DNA from: Stieleria magnilauensis
Lineage (GTDB): Bacteria; Planctomycetota; Planctomycetia; Pirellulales; Pirellulaceae
Direction: 5' to 3'
Assembly (NCBI GenBank): GCA_007753675.1
Contig: CP036432.1
Location: 6,484,394-6,548,393 of the forward strand
DNA: 64,000 nt
Shown piece by piece: positions 16,200-24,714 of this stretch. The notes under the pieces are model-generated. The model was given only the letters and a program-made list of their open reading frames with translations. It did no database searches and was not told where the DNA came from. Position numbers and translations under genes: made by a program. Position 1 is the first letter of the stretch, and every line of letters starts with the position of its first letter.

Positions 16200-17207
16200 T
16201 TACGGAGTCTTCACGTGATTGAGGATTTCAGTCACGATCGACTCGCTGGTGCGTTCTTCCGCTTCGGCTTCGTAGGTCACCATCACGCGGTGACGAAGCA
16301 CATCGAGTGCGATCTCTTTTACATCGGCCGGAGTCACGTAGCCTCGCCCTGCCAAGAACGCGTTCGCTTTGGCAGCCAACGTCAAATTGATCGTCGCTCG
16401 CGGCGATCCACCGAACTGAATCAATTCGCTCAGTTGCATCCCGTAGGCTTCGGGTTTGCGAGTCGCCATGACCAGATCGACGACGTAATTCTGAACTTTT
16501 GAATCGACGTAGATTCCGTCGACCAACTCGCGTGCTGCCAGTATTTCTGCGGGCAACATCACGGGTTGAATGTCGAATTTCGCCGATGTCTTGCTCATCC
16601 GCTGCAAGATCTGCAGTTCTTCATCACGGTTGGGGTAATCGACGACCACCTTCAACATGAACCGGTCGGTTTGTGCTTCAGGCAATTGATACGTGCCTTC
16701 TTGTTCAACCGGGTTTTGCGTGGCCATGACCAAGAATGGATTGTCCAGCGGGAACGTTTCGCCGCCGATTGTGACTTGCCGTTCTTGCATCGCTTCGAGC
16801 AGAGCGCTCTGCACCTTGGCCGGAGCACGGTTGATTTCGTCGGCCAAAATCAGGTTCGAGAAGATCGGACCTTTTTGAACAACGAAAGTTTGATCTTGCG
16901 GTCGGTAAACTTGTGTGCCGGTCAAGTCGGCGGGCAACAAGTCGGGTGTGAATTGCAGTCGTTGAAAACCAGTGTTGATGGCTTTGGCGAGGCTCGCCAC
17001 GGCCGTCGTTTTCGCCAAGCCCGGCACGCCTTCGATGAGAAGGTGTCCGTTGGCAAGCAATCCGACTAACATTCGATGAACAAGTTTTTCTTGACCCACG
17101 AGGACATGATTGACCTGCTGAACGATTTGTCGAAATGGTTCGCTGTGGTTTTTGATCTCGTGGGTAAGTTCGGCAACGCGTTCACGAGCGGTTTGTTGGT
17201 CAAGCAT
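16200..17207 (-). CDS. moxR: MoxR-family AAA+ ATPase
   Basis: 335 aa. Walker A GVPGLAKTT (about residues 59-67), Walker B LILADEINRAP, sensor ATQNPVEQEGTYQLPEAQTD (about 150-170) and a C-terminal lid domain: the normal MoxR layout and length. It is a cytoplasmic chaperone-like ATPase thought to load or activate partners through the vWA/DUF58 proteins encoded just downstream. It is first in the operon on the minus strand; its promoter should lie in the 322-bp repeat-bearing gap upstream. Confidence 0.93.
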   Translation of the reverse strand: MLDQQTARERVAELTHEIKNHSEPFRQIVQQVNHVLVGQEKLVHRMLVGLLANGHLLIEGVPGLAKTTAVASLAKAINTGFQRLQFTPDLLPADLTGTQVYRPQDQTFVVQKGPIFSNLILADEINRAPAKVQSALLEAMQERQVTIGGETFPLDNPFLVMATQNPVEQEGTYQLPEAQTDRFMLKVVVDYPNRDEELQILQRMSKTSAKFDIQPVMLPAEILAARELVDGIYVDSKVQNYVVDLVMATRKPEAYGMQLSELIQFGGSPRATINLTLAAKANAFLAGRGYVTPADVKEIALDVLRHRVMVTYEAEAEERTSESIVTEILNHVKTP

Positions 17208-17529
17208 GGCTTGGTTTCTTTCATTGAGGAAGGAGCATTGATAGCGGCAGGGCGCAAGCCCTCCGGCCTCGTGAGGTGTTTCAGCAGCGATGCCAGTGGG
17301 CTCGCGCCGTTCCGCGAAGAGGCGATGGCTCTCTAAAGCAGGACTCGTGCCAGAGCCGTTTCAAGAAGTGAAAACCAACGATTTGCAGTGGTTTTGGACT
17401 CGCGGCCTCACTTTTGATCGCGACTTGTTTTCCCACCGGGGAAATTTGCCCCAGTTGACGCGGGGCTCTGGTAGCCGAAGCCGCCAGACGCTGGACGGTC
17501 ATTGCATACCAATCTCTTGGTGAGATCCG
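17208..17529. other. 322-bp gap holding one family-B and one family-A repeat
   Basis: Between moxR and the convergent-side cls on the same strand. Apart from the two repeats nothing is recognised; it should carry the moxR promoter. Confidence 0.5.
17242..17317. repeat. family-B palindromic repeat
   Basis: Arms TAGCGGCAGGGCGCAAGCCC and GGGCTCGCGCCGTTCCGC. Confidence 0.85.
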
Positions 17530-17533
17530 CTAC
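17471..17533. repeat. family-A palindromic repeat
   Basis: Arms GTAGCCGAAGCCGCCAGACG and CCAATCTCTTGGTGAGATCC. Its right end gives the TAG stop of cls. Confidence 0.85.
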
Positions 17534-18930
17534 AGAAGTGGTGAGACCGTTTCGGCAAGCGATTCGACCAGGTGATTCGTGCGGCCGGTGGATGATTCCC
17601 ACGACGTGCATTCGCTCAGTCGAGCCTCGATCCACTGAGAGATTTCTGCAATGTTCTCGCCCGAGTAGATCGCTAGGACGAGTTCGTAGTTCAACAGTAA
17701 ACTCCGTTCGTCGATGTTTGCCGAGCCGACGAGCGCCAAAGTTTTGTCGAACAGGCATGTCTTGGCATGAACCATCCTCGGATGCGCAAGCACTTTGCCT
17801 CCTGCCGCCTGAATTGCACGAAGGTGTGGGCCTCGCGCCCAATCGGCGAGCGTGTGATTGGATTTCGCAGGCACAAGGATGCGAACATCCACGTTGCGTC
17901 TTGCGGCCAGACACAAAGCGTCAATCAGACTCTCCGGCGGAACGAAGTACGGCGAGACCATCCAAATGCGGTCCTCCGCGTCATAAATCGCCGTCAGCAG
18001 AGCACTCAGCAGTGCATCATTGGAAACGTCCGGGCCGGAAGGTACGACCTGTGTAATTGCCGAACACGTCGTATCTGAACTCGCCAAGAGCCTGAACTCA
18101 ACGCCCCGATTATCCTGCCTAATGGCGCCAACGTCTCTCCCCGTTGCGAATTTCCAGTCTGATTCAAACACTTGCCGATTGACGTGACAACTCGGGCCAT
18201 GCAACAGATAGGACAGGTCGATCCAGGCACTTTCAGTAGGCTCGCCCGACATGTATTCCGAGGCAGTGTTTCGCCCGCCCGCCCAGGTTTTCACGCCGTC
18301 AACAATGACTTGCTTGCGGTGGTTCCGCAGATTCGATCGGCCTCGAAACGGGCGATGCAGGACCGGCATGAACCAAGCAACTTCGCCACCTGATTCGATC
18401 AACGACTGCAAGAAACGCTTGCTCGTTCTCAAGCATCCCACTCCGTCGAGCAGCAACCGGACCTGAACGCCGGCCGCCGCTTTGGTTTCTAACCGCTCAA
18501 TGACAGCTCGTCCCGTTGCATCATCGGCAATAATGAACGTCGAATACCAAATGCTCGTCTCGGCAGATTCGATCATTTCAATCAACGACGTCAGAGCCGC
18601 CACACCATCGTTGTGAATCTGCAACGAGTTACCACCTTCAGCGACTGGAATCCCCAACGACGTTAGTACATCGTGAACACGGTCGCTGGGCGTTTGCGAT
18701 TCAACAAGGCTGCTCAGCACCAAATCTTCTTTCGAGTCCATCAACCGTTGCATTTTTCGACCACCCATCATCAAATACAGCGGAACGCCGATCCAGGGCA
18801 GCACAAACATTAGCACCAACCAAGCCCAGACGCTCTGAGGCGATCGACGTTGCGACAGCATGTGAACGGCCGCAGGCACCGCCAACGCGAACCCCATCAC
18901 CACCAAGATGTGACTGAAAAACCAGTTCAA
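17530..18930 (-). CDS. cls: cardiolipin synthase (phospholipase D family)
   Basis: 466 aa. Two N-terminal membrane helices (about 5-25 and 35-55) precede two phospholipase-D active sites: HRKQVIVDG with GGRN (about residues 208-222) and HAKTCLFDK with GSANID (about 390-408), both keeping HxKxxxxD. It joins two phosphatidylglycerols into cardiolipin at the inner membrane. Length and domains match ClsA. The TAG stop is part of a family-A repeat arm. Confidence 0.92.
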   Translation of the reverse strand: MNWFFSHILVVMGFALAVPAAVHMLSQRRSPQSVWAWLVLMFVLPWIGVPLYLMMGGRKMQRLMDSKEDLVLSSLVESQTPSDRVHDVLTSLGIPVAEGGNSLQIHNDGVAALTSLIEMIESAETSIWYSTFIIADDATGRAVIERLETKAAAGVQVRLLLDGVGCLRTSKRFLQSLIESGGEVAWFMPVLHRPFRGRSNLRNHRKQVIVDGVKTWAGGRNTASEYMSGEPTESAWIDLSYLLHGPSCHVNRQVFESDWKFATGRDVGAIRQDNRGVEFRLLASSDTTCSAITQVVPSGPDVSNDALLSALLTAIYDAEDRIWMVSPYFVPPESLIDALCLAARRNVDVRILVPAKSNHTLADWARGPHLRAIQAAGGKVLAHPRMVHAKTCLFDKTLALVGSANIDERSLLLNYELVLAIYSGENIAEISQWIEARLSECTSWESSTGRTNHLVESLAETVSPLL

Positions 18931-18944
18931 TGTCGTGCTCCCTG

Positions 18945-18973
18945 TTGCGCCGAACTCACCAGAGTTCGGACGA
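18945..18973. repeat. family-A half repeat
   Basis: Arm TTGCGCCGAACTCACCAGAG, upstream of cls. Confidence 0.6.
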
Positions 18974-19009
18974 ATGAAGTTGCCTTTGTCGAAAGTCTAA
19001 TATTTGGAG

Positions 19010-19068
19010 CCGGACGTCATGCGCCGTTCCGCTATCTGTTTAGCGGCAGGGCGGAAGCCCTCCGGCCT
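19010..19068. repeat. family-B arms in outward order
   Basis: The usual right arm (CGTCATGCGCCGTTCCGCTA) comes first and the usual left arm (TAGCGGCAGGGCGGAAGCCC) follows, the reverse of other copies. It may be the junction of two B elements. Confidence 0.7.
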
Positions 19069-19077
19069 CATCTCCCT

Positions 19078-21018
19078 CTATATCTCCAGCCGCGTACCGA
19101 TCTCGACGACCTGTTCGGGCGGCAAATGGAAGTACCTGCTTGGATCATCAGCGTTTCGTGCCAGAGCGACGAAAAGCATCTTTCGCCATCGCCGCATCGC
19201 CGATTGATTGCCGACGTCTAAGGTTAAGCGACTGAGATAGTAGGTAATTGCGGCCAACTCGCCGAAGTCAACTCCTTGTTGACGGCATTGTTCAATTACG
19301 CTTGGCAAATTTGGACGTTGCTTGAATCCGTAATGGGCCACGACACGATACCAACCGCTATCGATTCGGACGATTTCGATGCGTTTTTCCAATGGAACCC
19401 AGGGTCGCGATTCGACTTCGATCGTCAGCAAGCCGACTGGATCGTGCATCGCATGGTGGTGGCGAATGTTGTGAATCATTGCCATCGGCACACCTTCGTC
19501 GCCTGAAGTCAAATAGATCGCGGTGGCCTTGATGCGTCGCGGCAACGTGGTCTTCATCTCGTCGATCAAGTCACAGGCCGAAATGGACCGTTGACGAAGC
19601 AGACCCAACACGAGATCGCTGCCACGACTCCACGTCGTCATCACGAAGCACAGGCCGACGCCAACCAAAAGTGGAAACCAGCCACCGTCTAGAATCTTCG
19701 GTACGTTCGCCGCAAAGAAGGCCACGTCAATGCACAGGAACAAGCCGAGCATCGGCATGGCGAACCAGCGATTCCAGCTCCAACGATTGACGGCGACGAT
19801 GTATAGCAACACGGTGGTGATAACCATCGTCGTTGTGACGGCCATCCCGTAGGCAGCCGCCAAATGATCCGATGTGCGAAAAGCCAATACCAATGCCACG
19901 ACTCCGGCAAACATCAGCCAGTTGACGACTGGGACATAAACCTGTCCTTGCTGGTCTTTCGACGTGTGGAGGATCGAAACACGTGGAAGGAATCCAAGGT
20001 GCACGGCTTGACTGGTCAGCGAAAACGCGCCGGAAATAATCGCTTGCGATGCGATCACGGTCGCAATGGTCGCAAGCAGCACCAGTGGTATCAATGCCCA
20101 CGACGGAGCAAGTCGATAAAACGGATTGCTGACGGCGGAGGCGTCCGTCAGCAGCAAGGCTCCTTGTCCGTAATAATTCAGCAACAAGCTTGGCAAAACG
20201 ACCAGGAACCATGCGAAGCGAATCGGGCGTTTCCCGAAGTGTCCCATGTCCGCGTACAAGGCTTCGCCGCCAGTGACCACCAAGAACACGACACCCAAGA
20301 TCGTGAAAGCAGTAAAGCCATTAGCTGAAAAGAACTGCAACGCTTGAATCGGATTTGCCGCCGCCAAGACACCGGGGTAAATCACAATCGCAGCCACACC
20401 CAGGACGCCGATGACCGCAAACCAAATGATCATCGCGGGTCCGAACAAGCGTCCGATGTTGGCCGTGCCTCGCTTCTGAAACCAGAACAACGCGAACAAG
20501 ATCACCAATGACGTGGGAACGACAAGATGGTCAAACGCATTAGTGGCAACATGAACGCCCTCGATGGCACTGAGCACCGAGATCGCGGGTGTGATAATGC
20601 CGTCACCATAGAGCAAAGAAGCGCCGAACAATCCCAACAGTATGATGACGGAAGTTTTTGATTTCCGGTGCGTTGCCGAACTCGCCAGAGTATGGACAGT
20701 GGCAGATTCGGATTCATCCAAATTCTGGCGACTTTGGCGACGTCGTGGGATCGCCAGGCTCATGAGAGCCAAGATTCCGCCTTCGCCCTGGTTGTCCGCC
20801 CGCATCACAAACGCAAGGTACTTCAGCGACACGACCAGCAGCAACGACCAAAGGATCAGTGACAACACACCCAAAACGTTCGCTTCGCTAACCGCCAATC
20901 GCCCCGCGCCCACGAAGCACGCGCGAAACGCATACAGCGGACTTGTGCCGATGTCACCATACACGATGCCCAAGGCAGCGATCGTCGCAGGAAGCACGGG
21001 TTTGGTGGGTGTATTCAT
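19078..21018 (-). CDS. kup: Kup-type potassium uptake protein with a repeat-coded insert
   Basis: 646 aa from the ATG at 21018; the extension to 21126 is repeat sequence. The start (LGIVYGDIGTSPLYA) and core (LLYGDGIITPAISVLSAIEG) are the Kup/HAK signature, with about 12 membrane helices and a C-terminal cytoplasmic part (about 480-646). It takes up potassium, probably with protons. Residues about 93-116 are translated from a complete family-A repeat (20671-20742) placed in the loop before the GDGIITP helix; E. coli Kup has a loop about 22 residues shorter here. The insert keeps the frame, so the gene is probably functional. Confidence 0.92.
   Translation of the reverse strand: MNTPTKPVLPATIAALGIVYGDIGTSPLYAFRACFVGAGRLAVSEANVLGVLSLILWSLLLVVSLKYLAFVMRADNQGEGGILALMSLAIPRRRQSRQNLDESESATVHTLASSATHRKSKTSVIILLGLFGASLLYGDGIITPAISVLSAIEGVHVATNAFDHLVVPTSLVILFALFWFQKRGTANIGRLFGPAMIIWFAVIGVLGVAAIVIYPGVLAAANPIQALQFFSANGFTAFTILGVVFLVVTGGEALYADMGHFGKRPIRFAWFLVVLPSLLLNYYGQGALLLTDASAVSNPFYRLAPSWALIPLVLLATIATVIASQAIISGAFSLTSQAVHLGFLPRVSILHTSKDQQGQVYVPVVNWLMFAGVVALVLAFRTSDHLAAAYGMAVTTTMVITTVLLYIVAVNRWSWNRWFAMPMLGLFLCIDVAFFAANVPKILDGGWFPLLVGVGLCFVMTTWSRGSDLVLGLLRQRSISACDLIDEMKTTLPRRIKATAIYLTSGDEGVPMAMIHNIRHHHAMHDPVGLLTIEVESRPWVPLEKRIEIVRIDSGWYRVVAHYGFKQRPNLPSVIEQCRQQGVDFGELAAITYYLSRLTLDVGNQSAMRRWRKMLFVALARNADDPSRYFHLPPEQVVEIGTRLEI
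20671..20742. repeat. family-A repeat inside the kup coding sequence
   Basis: 72 bases, arms CGTTGCCGAACTCGCCAGAG and CCAAATTCTGGCGACTTTGG. Translated in frame. Confidence 0.9.
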
Positions 21019-21027
21019 GTCGGGAAT

Positions 21028-21095
21028 GTAGCCGAAGTCGCCAGGCTTTGGATGGAAGTTGAGGCAAGGTCCAATCTCTTGGCGAGATCGGCTAC
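21028..21095. repeat. family-A palindromic repeat
   Basis: Arms GTAGCCGAAGTCGCCAGGCT and CCAATCTCTTGGCGAGATCG, just upstream of the kup start. Confidence 0.9.
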
Positions 21096-21261
21096 GGTTG
21101 GATGATTCGATGGGTCTATCGACCAAGTTTTACTCGGCGCGGCAAATTTTTGGTCGCGTTGCAAACGAATCTGGCCACAAACCAGCGATTCCTGCGTTCG
21201 GCACGTTCAATGCGTACCAAAAAAGACAGGAAATCACTTCCCCTGTTTCGGAGCATTTCTC

Positions 21262-22329
21262 GTGACCTTCCCTCGCAAAAACGAAACCATTCTTCGGTTC
21301 TCAATATTTCTGGCCGCTTGTTACTTTTTTCCGATGACGGCATTGGCCAACGATTCCCAGATCACCGAATGGGTCGTCGATGCCTTGGCGCAGGACCAGC
21401 GTGTCGACAATATCAAAGTCCACGTCGCCGCCAACGACGGCATCGTGACGCTATCGGGAAACGTCGGTTCGGCTTACGCCAAGCAACGGGCCACCGACGA
21501 AGTGAAGGAAATCGCGCACGTGAAGGCCGTCAATAATGAAATGAAAGTCGATCCGGTCTTAATGCGAGGCGAAAAGGCGACCTACAACTGGCCATCCGAA
21601 GAGGAATTGGAAGCGGCTTTAACAACGGAACTCAATCACGATTCACGAATCGACGCGGCCGCGATCAACCCGTCTGTCGAGTACGGCCACGTCGTCTTGG
21701 ACGGGGCTGTACGCACACTTCGCGAAAAGCGAATCGCCGAACAAGATGCCTTTGACATCATCGGCGTGCAATCGGTCGCAAACAACTTGTCGGTGAACCC
21801 AGGCAGGAAGAACGCCGTGAGCGTCGAATCCGAAGTCGCAATGGAGCTGGCTTCTGACACAACCTTGCATCAATTCGACTTGAAAACGAAATCAATCGCT
21901 GGGACGATCATCTTGTCGGGGACCGTCAACAGTCTGTATGAGCGATCGCTCGCCGAACGAATCGCAGCCCGCGTTCATTGGGTCACAAAAGTTGACAATC
22001 AGATCGTGGTCAAGCAGTCCTCTCCAATTTCTGACGATGCGATCAAGCAGGCGATCGTTAGACGGTGGAGTCAAAACAAAATCACCCAGCCATGCAAACT
22101 GCTGAGTGCCGAGGTCAAGGACGGGATCGCCACATTAACCGGCAACGTCGACTCGTGGGCCGAGTATCAAGAAGCCTCGCGAGTTGCCTTTCACACTCAA
22201 GGCGTCCGTCACGTAAAAAACCAATTGGTGGTTGAAGGTTGGGATTATCCGTGGGAGCAGTTACGCGGTGAAGACGGCCAGGACTTTGACCCTGATTCAC
22301 CACAAGTTCATCAGTTCCTTTTTAACTGA
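21262..22329 (+). CDS. exported protein with four BON domains
   Basis: 355 aa. A signal peptide (about 1-29, ending ALA) is followed by four successive BON-like units (about 30-95, 110-180, 190-255 and 265-335), each with the pattern of a short helix, the strand xVxLxGxV and a second helix. BON domains in OsmY-like proteins are thought to bind membranes or phospholipid and protect the envelope under stress. It is a single gene, divergent from kup. A decayed family-A repeat follows the stop. Confidence 0.85.
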   Translation: MTFPRKNETILRFSIFLAACYFFPMTALANDSQITEWVVDALAQDQRVDNIKVHVAANDGIVTLSGNVGSAYAKQRATDEVKEIAHVKAVNNEMKVDPVLMRGEKATYNWPSEEELEAALTTELNHDSRIDAAAINPSVEYGHVVLDGAVRTLREKRIAEQDAFDIIGVQSVANNLSVNPGRKNAVSVESEVAMELASDTTLHQFDLKTKSIAGTIILSGTVNSLYERSLAERIAARVHWVTKVDNQIVVKQSSPISDDAIKQAIVRRWSQNKITQPCKLLSAEVKDGIATLTGNVDSWAEYQEASRVAFHTQGVRHVKNQLVVEGWDYPWEQLRGEDGQDFDPDSPQVHQFLFN

Positions 22330-22330
22330 A

Positions 22331-22380
22331 TCAAAAACCGAGTTCGGCTACGACACTCGCGCTGGGTTCGCCAGCGACCG
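22331..22380. repeat. decayed family-A-like sequence
   Basis: Contains GAGTTCGGCTACG and GGTTCGCCAGCGA; arms weak. Confidence 0.35.
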
Positions 22381-22432
22381 AATTTGTGCGATAATCACTT
22401 AATCATCCTGCAAACCCTTATCAAACGATTCT

Positions 22433-23794
22433 ATGAACACACCGCACGTCGTCATCATCGGCGGTGGCTTCGGCGGACTCGAAACGGCACAGCGGCTTCG
22501 TAAGGCCAATGTTCGCGTGACGATCGTCGACCGCCACAACTACCATCTTTTCCAACCGTTGCTGTATCAAGTTGCCACAGGTGGCTTGTCGCCAGCCAAT
22601 ATTGCTACGCCATTGCGGGCAATCGTTCGCAAACAAGCGAACTGCGAAGTCTTGATGGCCGAGGTCGAGGACATCGACGTTACGAACCAAAAACTTGTCT
22701 TGGCCGATGGCGAACTCGAATTCGACATCTTGGTGGTCGCTTCGGGAGCGACACACAGCTACTTTGGGCGCGACGACTGGGAACCAGTCGCGCCGGGGCT
22801 GAAAACGTTGGCTGATGCCACTCGAATCCGCAAGCGAATTTACCTGGCGTTTGAAGCGGCCGAGCGGGAGACCGATGAAGAGCTGCGTAAGGCGTTGCTG
22901 ACGTTCGTGGTCGTCGGCGGCGGACCAACCGGTGTGGAGCTGGCTGGTGCGTTGTCCGAGATCGCCGCACACACACTTAAACACGATTTCCGGCATATCA
23001 ATCCCGAAGATTCACGCATCCTGGTTATCGAAGCAGCTCCGCATATCTTGGCGCACTACCCAGAAGAACTTTGCAAGCGTGCCGCGGAAAAGGTTCGATC
23101 ACTGGGCATCGAGGTCCACACGCACACGAAAGTCACCGAGATCACGCCGGATCAGGTGCGGCTAGCAACCGCTGATGAAGAAACCGTTGTGCTGACGAAA
23201 ACGGTATTGTGGGGCGCGGGAGTGCAAGCCAGTCCGCTGGGCAAGAAACTTGCTGCCGCGTGTGGACTCGAAACCGACCGAGCAGGTCACCTGCCCGTAA
23301 CCGATCGACTAAATATTGCTGGGCACGAAAACATTTTTGCGATCGGCGACATCGCGACATGTCTCGGCCAAGACGGAAAGCCGCTGCCTGGTTTGGCCGC
23401 CGTGGCGGTTCAGCAGGGAGCGTATGTGGCCAAACGAATTGCCGCATACGGTGCGGCAGTCGGCAAAAACTCGGACGGGGGCAAAGGCCTTCCTGCCATG
23501 GCGAGCTCGGCTACAGGCAAGCCGTTTATCTACAACGACAAAGGAACCATGGCAACGATCGGTCGAGCCGCTGCGGTAGCTGAAATCGGCAAGCACCAGT
23601 TTTGTGGATTCTTCGCCTGGATTTTGTGGTTATTCGTCCACCTGATGCTGATCGTGAAATTCCAAAACCGCGTGCTGATCCTGCTCCAGTGGGCATGGAG
23701 CTACGCGACGTTCAACCGTAGCAACCGCATCATCAGCGGAGAGCAACCGGTCGTGCTGCCGGAAGCAAAAGATGCCGCAGCATCAGTCGAGTAA
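22433..23794 (+). CDS. ndh: type II NADH dehydrogenase (NDH-2)
   Basis: 453 aa. FAD-binding site VVIIGGGFGGLETA (residues about 5-18), NADH site VVVGGGPTGVELAGAL (about 161-176), and FAIGDIA (about 302-308), then a C-terminal amphipathic/membrane part. It passes electrons from NADH to quinone without pumping protons. Residues about 340-361 (starting KNSDGGKG) are extra compared with the family and match a worn family-A repeat (23452-23515), placed just before the conserved PFIYNDKGTMATIG. Enzyme call is firm; the insert reading is good but the repeat is degenerate. Confidence 0.92.
   Translation: MNTPHVVIIGGGFGGLETAQRLRKANVRVTIVDRHNYHLFQPLLYQVATGGLSPANIATPLRAIVRKQANCEVLMAEVEDIDVTNQKLVLADGELEFDILVVASGATHSYFGRDDWEPVAPGLKTLADATRIRKRIYLAFEAAERETDEELRKALLTFVVVGGGPTGVELAGALSEIAAHTLKHDFRHINPEDSRILVIEAAPHILAHYPEELCKRAAEKVRSLGIEVHTHTKVTEITPDQVRLATADEETVVLTKTVLWGAGVQASPLGKKLAAACGLETDRAGHLPVTDRLNIAGHENIFAIGDIATCLGQDGKPLPGLAAVAVQQGAYVAKRIAAYGAAVGKNSDGGKGLPAMASSATGKPFIYNDKGTMATIGRAAAVAEIGKHQFCGFFAWILWLFVHLMLIVKFQNRVLILLQWAWSYATFNRSNRIISGEQPVVLPEAKDAAASVE
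23452..23515. repeat. worn family-A repeat inside ndh
   Basis: Left arm GCAGTCGGCAAAAACTCGGA, right arm CATGGCGAGCTCGGCTAC, both aligned to the family with mismatches. Confidence 0.55.
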
Positions 23795-23811
23795 CTCGAA
23801 AATGCTTCAGA

Positions 23812-23868
23812 GTAACCAATCTCGCCAGAGTTTGGATGAGTGTCGAAAAGCCTGGAAAATTCGGCGAC
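23812..23868. repeat. family-A palindromic repeat
   Basis: Arms GTAACCAATCTCGCCAGAGT and AGCCTGGAAAATTCGGCGAC, between ndh and the DUF1003 gene. Confidence 0.75.
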
Positions 23869-23920
23869 GACCGATCTTGCCCATTGCTTCATCCATTGGA
23901 CAGTTCCGTTTAGGTCTTTC

Positions 23921-24634
23921 ATGAATAATCATCGCAAGAACCAAAATCACAGAATACCGTGTGGCATCTGCGGCAAGACGTTTCCGGTATCGGAATTGAC
24001 ACCGGGTAGGTTCATGCGTCGCTTAGTCGCCGAGCGAATCACCGCGGAACACCCGCAGTGGACCGAGGACTCGTACATCTGCCATGCCGACTTGAACCAC
24101 TATCGAAGTGCCTATATTCAAAACGTGCTTGAAGAGGAACGCGGTGAGCTGTCAGAACTAGAGCGGGATGTGATCGAGAGCCTGCGTCAGCATGAGATCG
24201 TTACCGAAAATCTCAATGAGATAATGGAAGATAACTCAACTCTTGGTCAGCGACTGGCGGACAAGGTCGCAAGCTTCGGAGGCAGCTGGACTTTCATCCT
24301 GCTTTTTGCTGGCGTGTTAACCGTTTGGGTCACGATCAATTCCGTCGCTATTTTCGTGAAACCGTTCGATCCGTACCCGTTCATATTCTTGAATCTAGTG
24401 TTGTCTTGCTTAGCCGCGATTCAAGCTCCCATCATCATGATGAGCCAAAACCGGCAGGGCGAGAAAGATCGTCTGCAATCTGAGAATGATTACCGAGTGA
24501 ACTTAAAAGCCGAACTCGAAATCCGTCACCTGCATTCCAAGATGGACTTGCTGTTGACCCACCAGTGGCAGCGACTGCTTGAAATTCAACAAGTGCAAAC
24601 CGACCTGTTGGAAGAATTGGGCGATCGAAAGTAG
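23921..24634 (+). CDS. DUF1003-family membrane protein with N-terminal Cys motif
   Basis: 237 aa from the ATG at 23921. The start has CGICGKTFP, a possible small metal-binding site. The DUF1003 core follows, with ADKVASFGGSWTFI, two membrane helices (about residues 128-150 and 158-182), and the conserved cytoplasmic helix QNRQGEKDRLQSENDYRVN. Such proteins are common but of unknown role. The TAG stop is the first codon-sized piece of a family-B repeat. Confidence 0.82.
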   Translation: MNNHRKNQNHRIPCGICGKTFPVSELTPGRFMRRLVAERITAEHPQWTEDSYICHADLNHYRSAYIQNVLEEERGELSELERDVIESLRQHEIVTENLNEIMEDNSTLGQRLADKVASFGGSWTFILLFAGVLTVWVTINSVAIFVKPFDPYPFIFLNLVLSCLAAIQAPIIMMSQNRQGEKDRLQSENDYRVNLKAELEIRHLHSKMDLLLTHQWQRLLEIQQVQTDLLEELGDRK

Positions 24635-24699
24635 CGGTAGGGCGCAAACCCTCCGGCCGCGGTTAAACTCTTCAGTCGAACGGATCGTGCTGTTCCACG
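24632..24699. repeat. family-B repeat giving a stop codon
   Basis: Starts TAGCGGTAGGGCGCAAACCC; its TAG ends the DUF1003 gene. Confidence 0.8.
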
Positions 24700-24714
24700 C
24701 ACCAAGATTGATTC

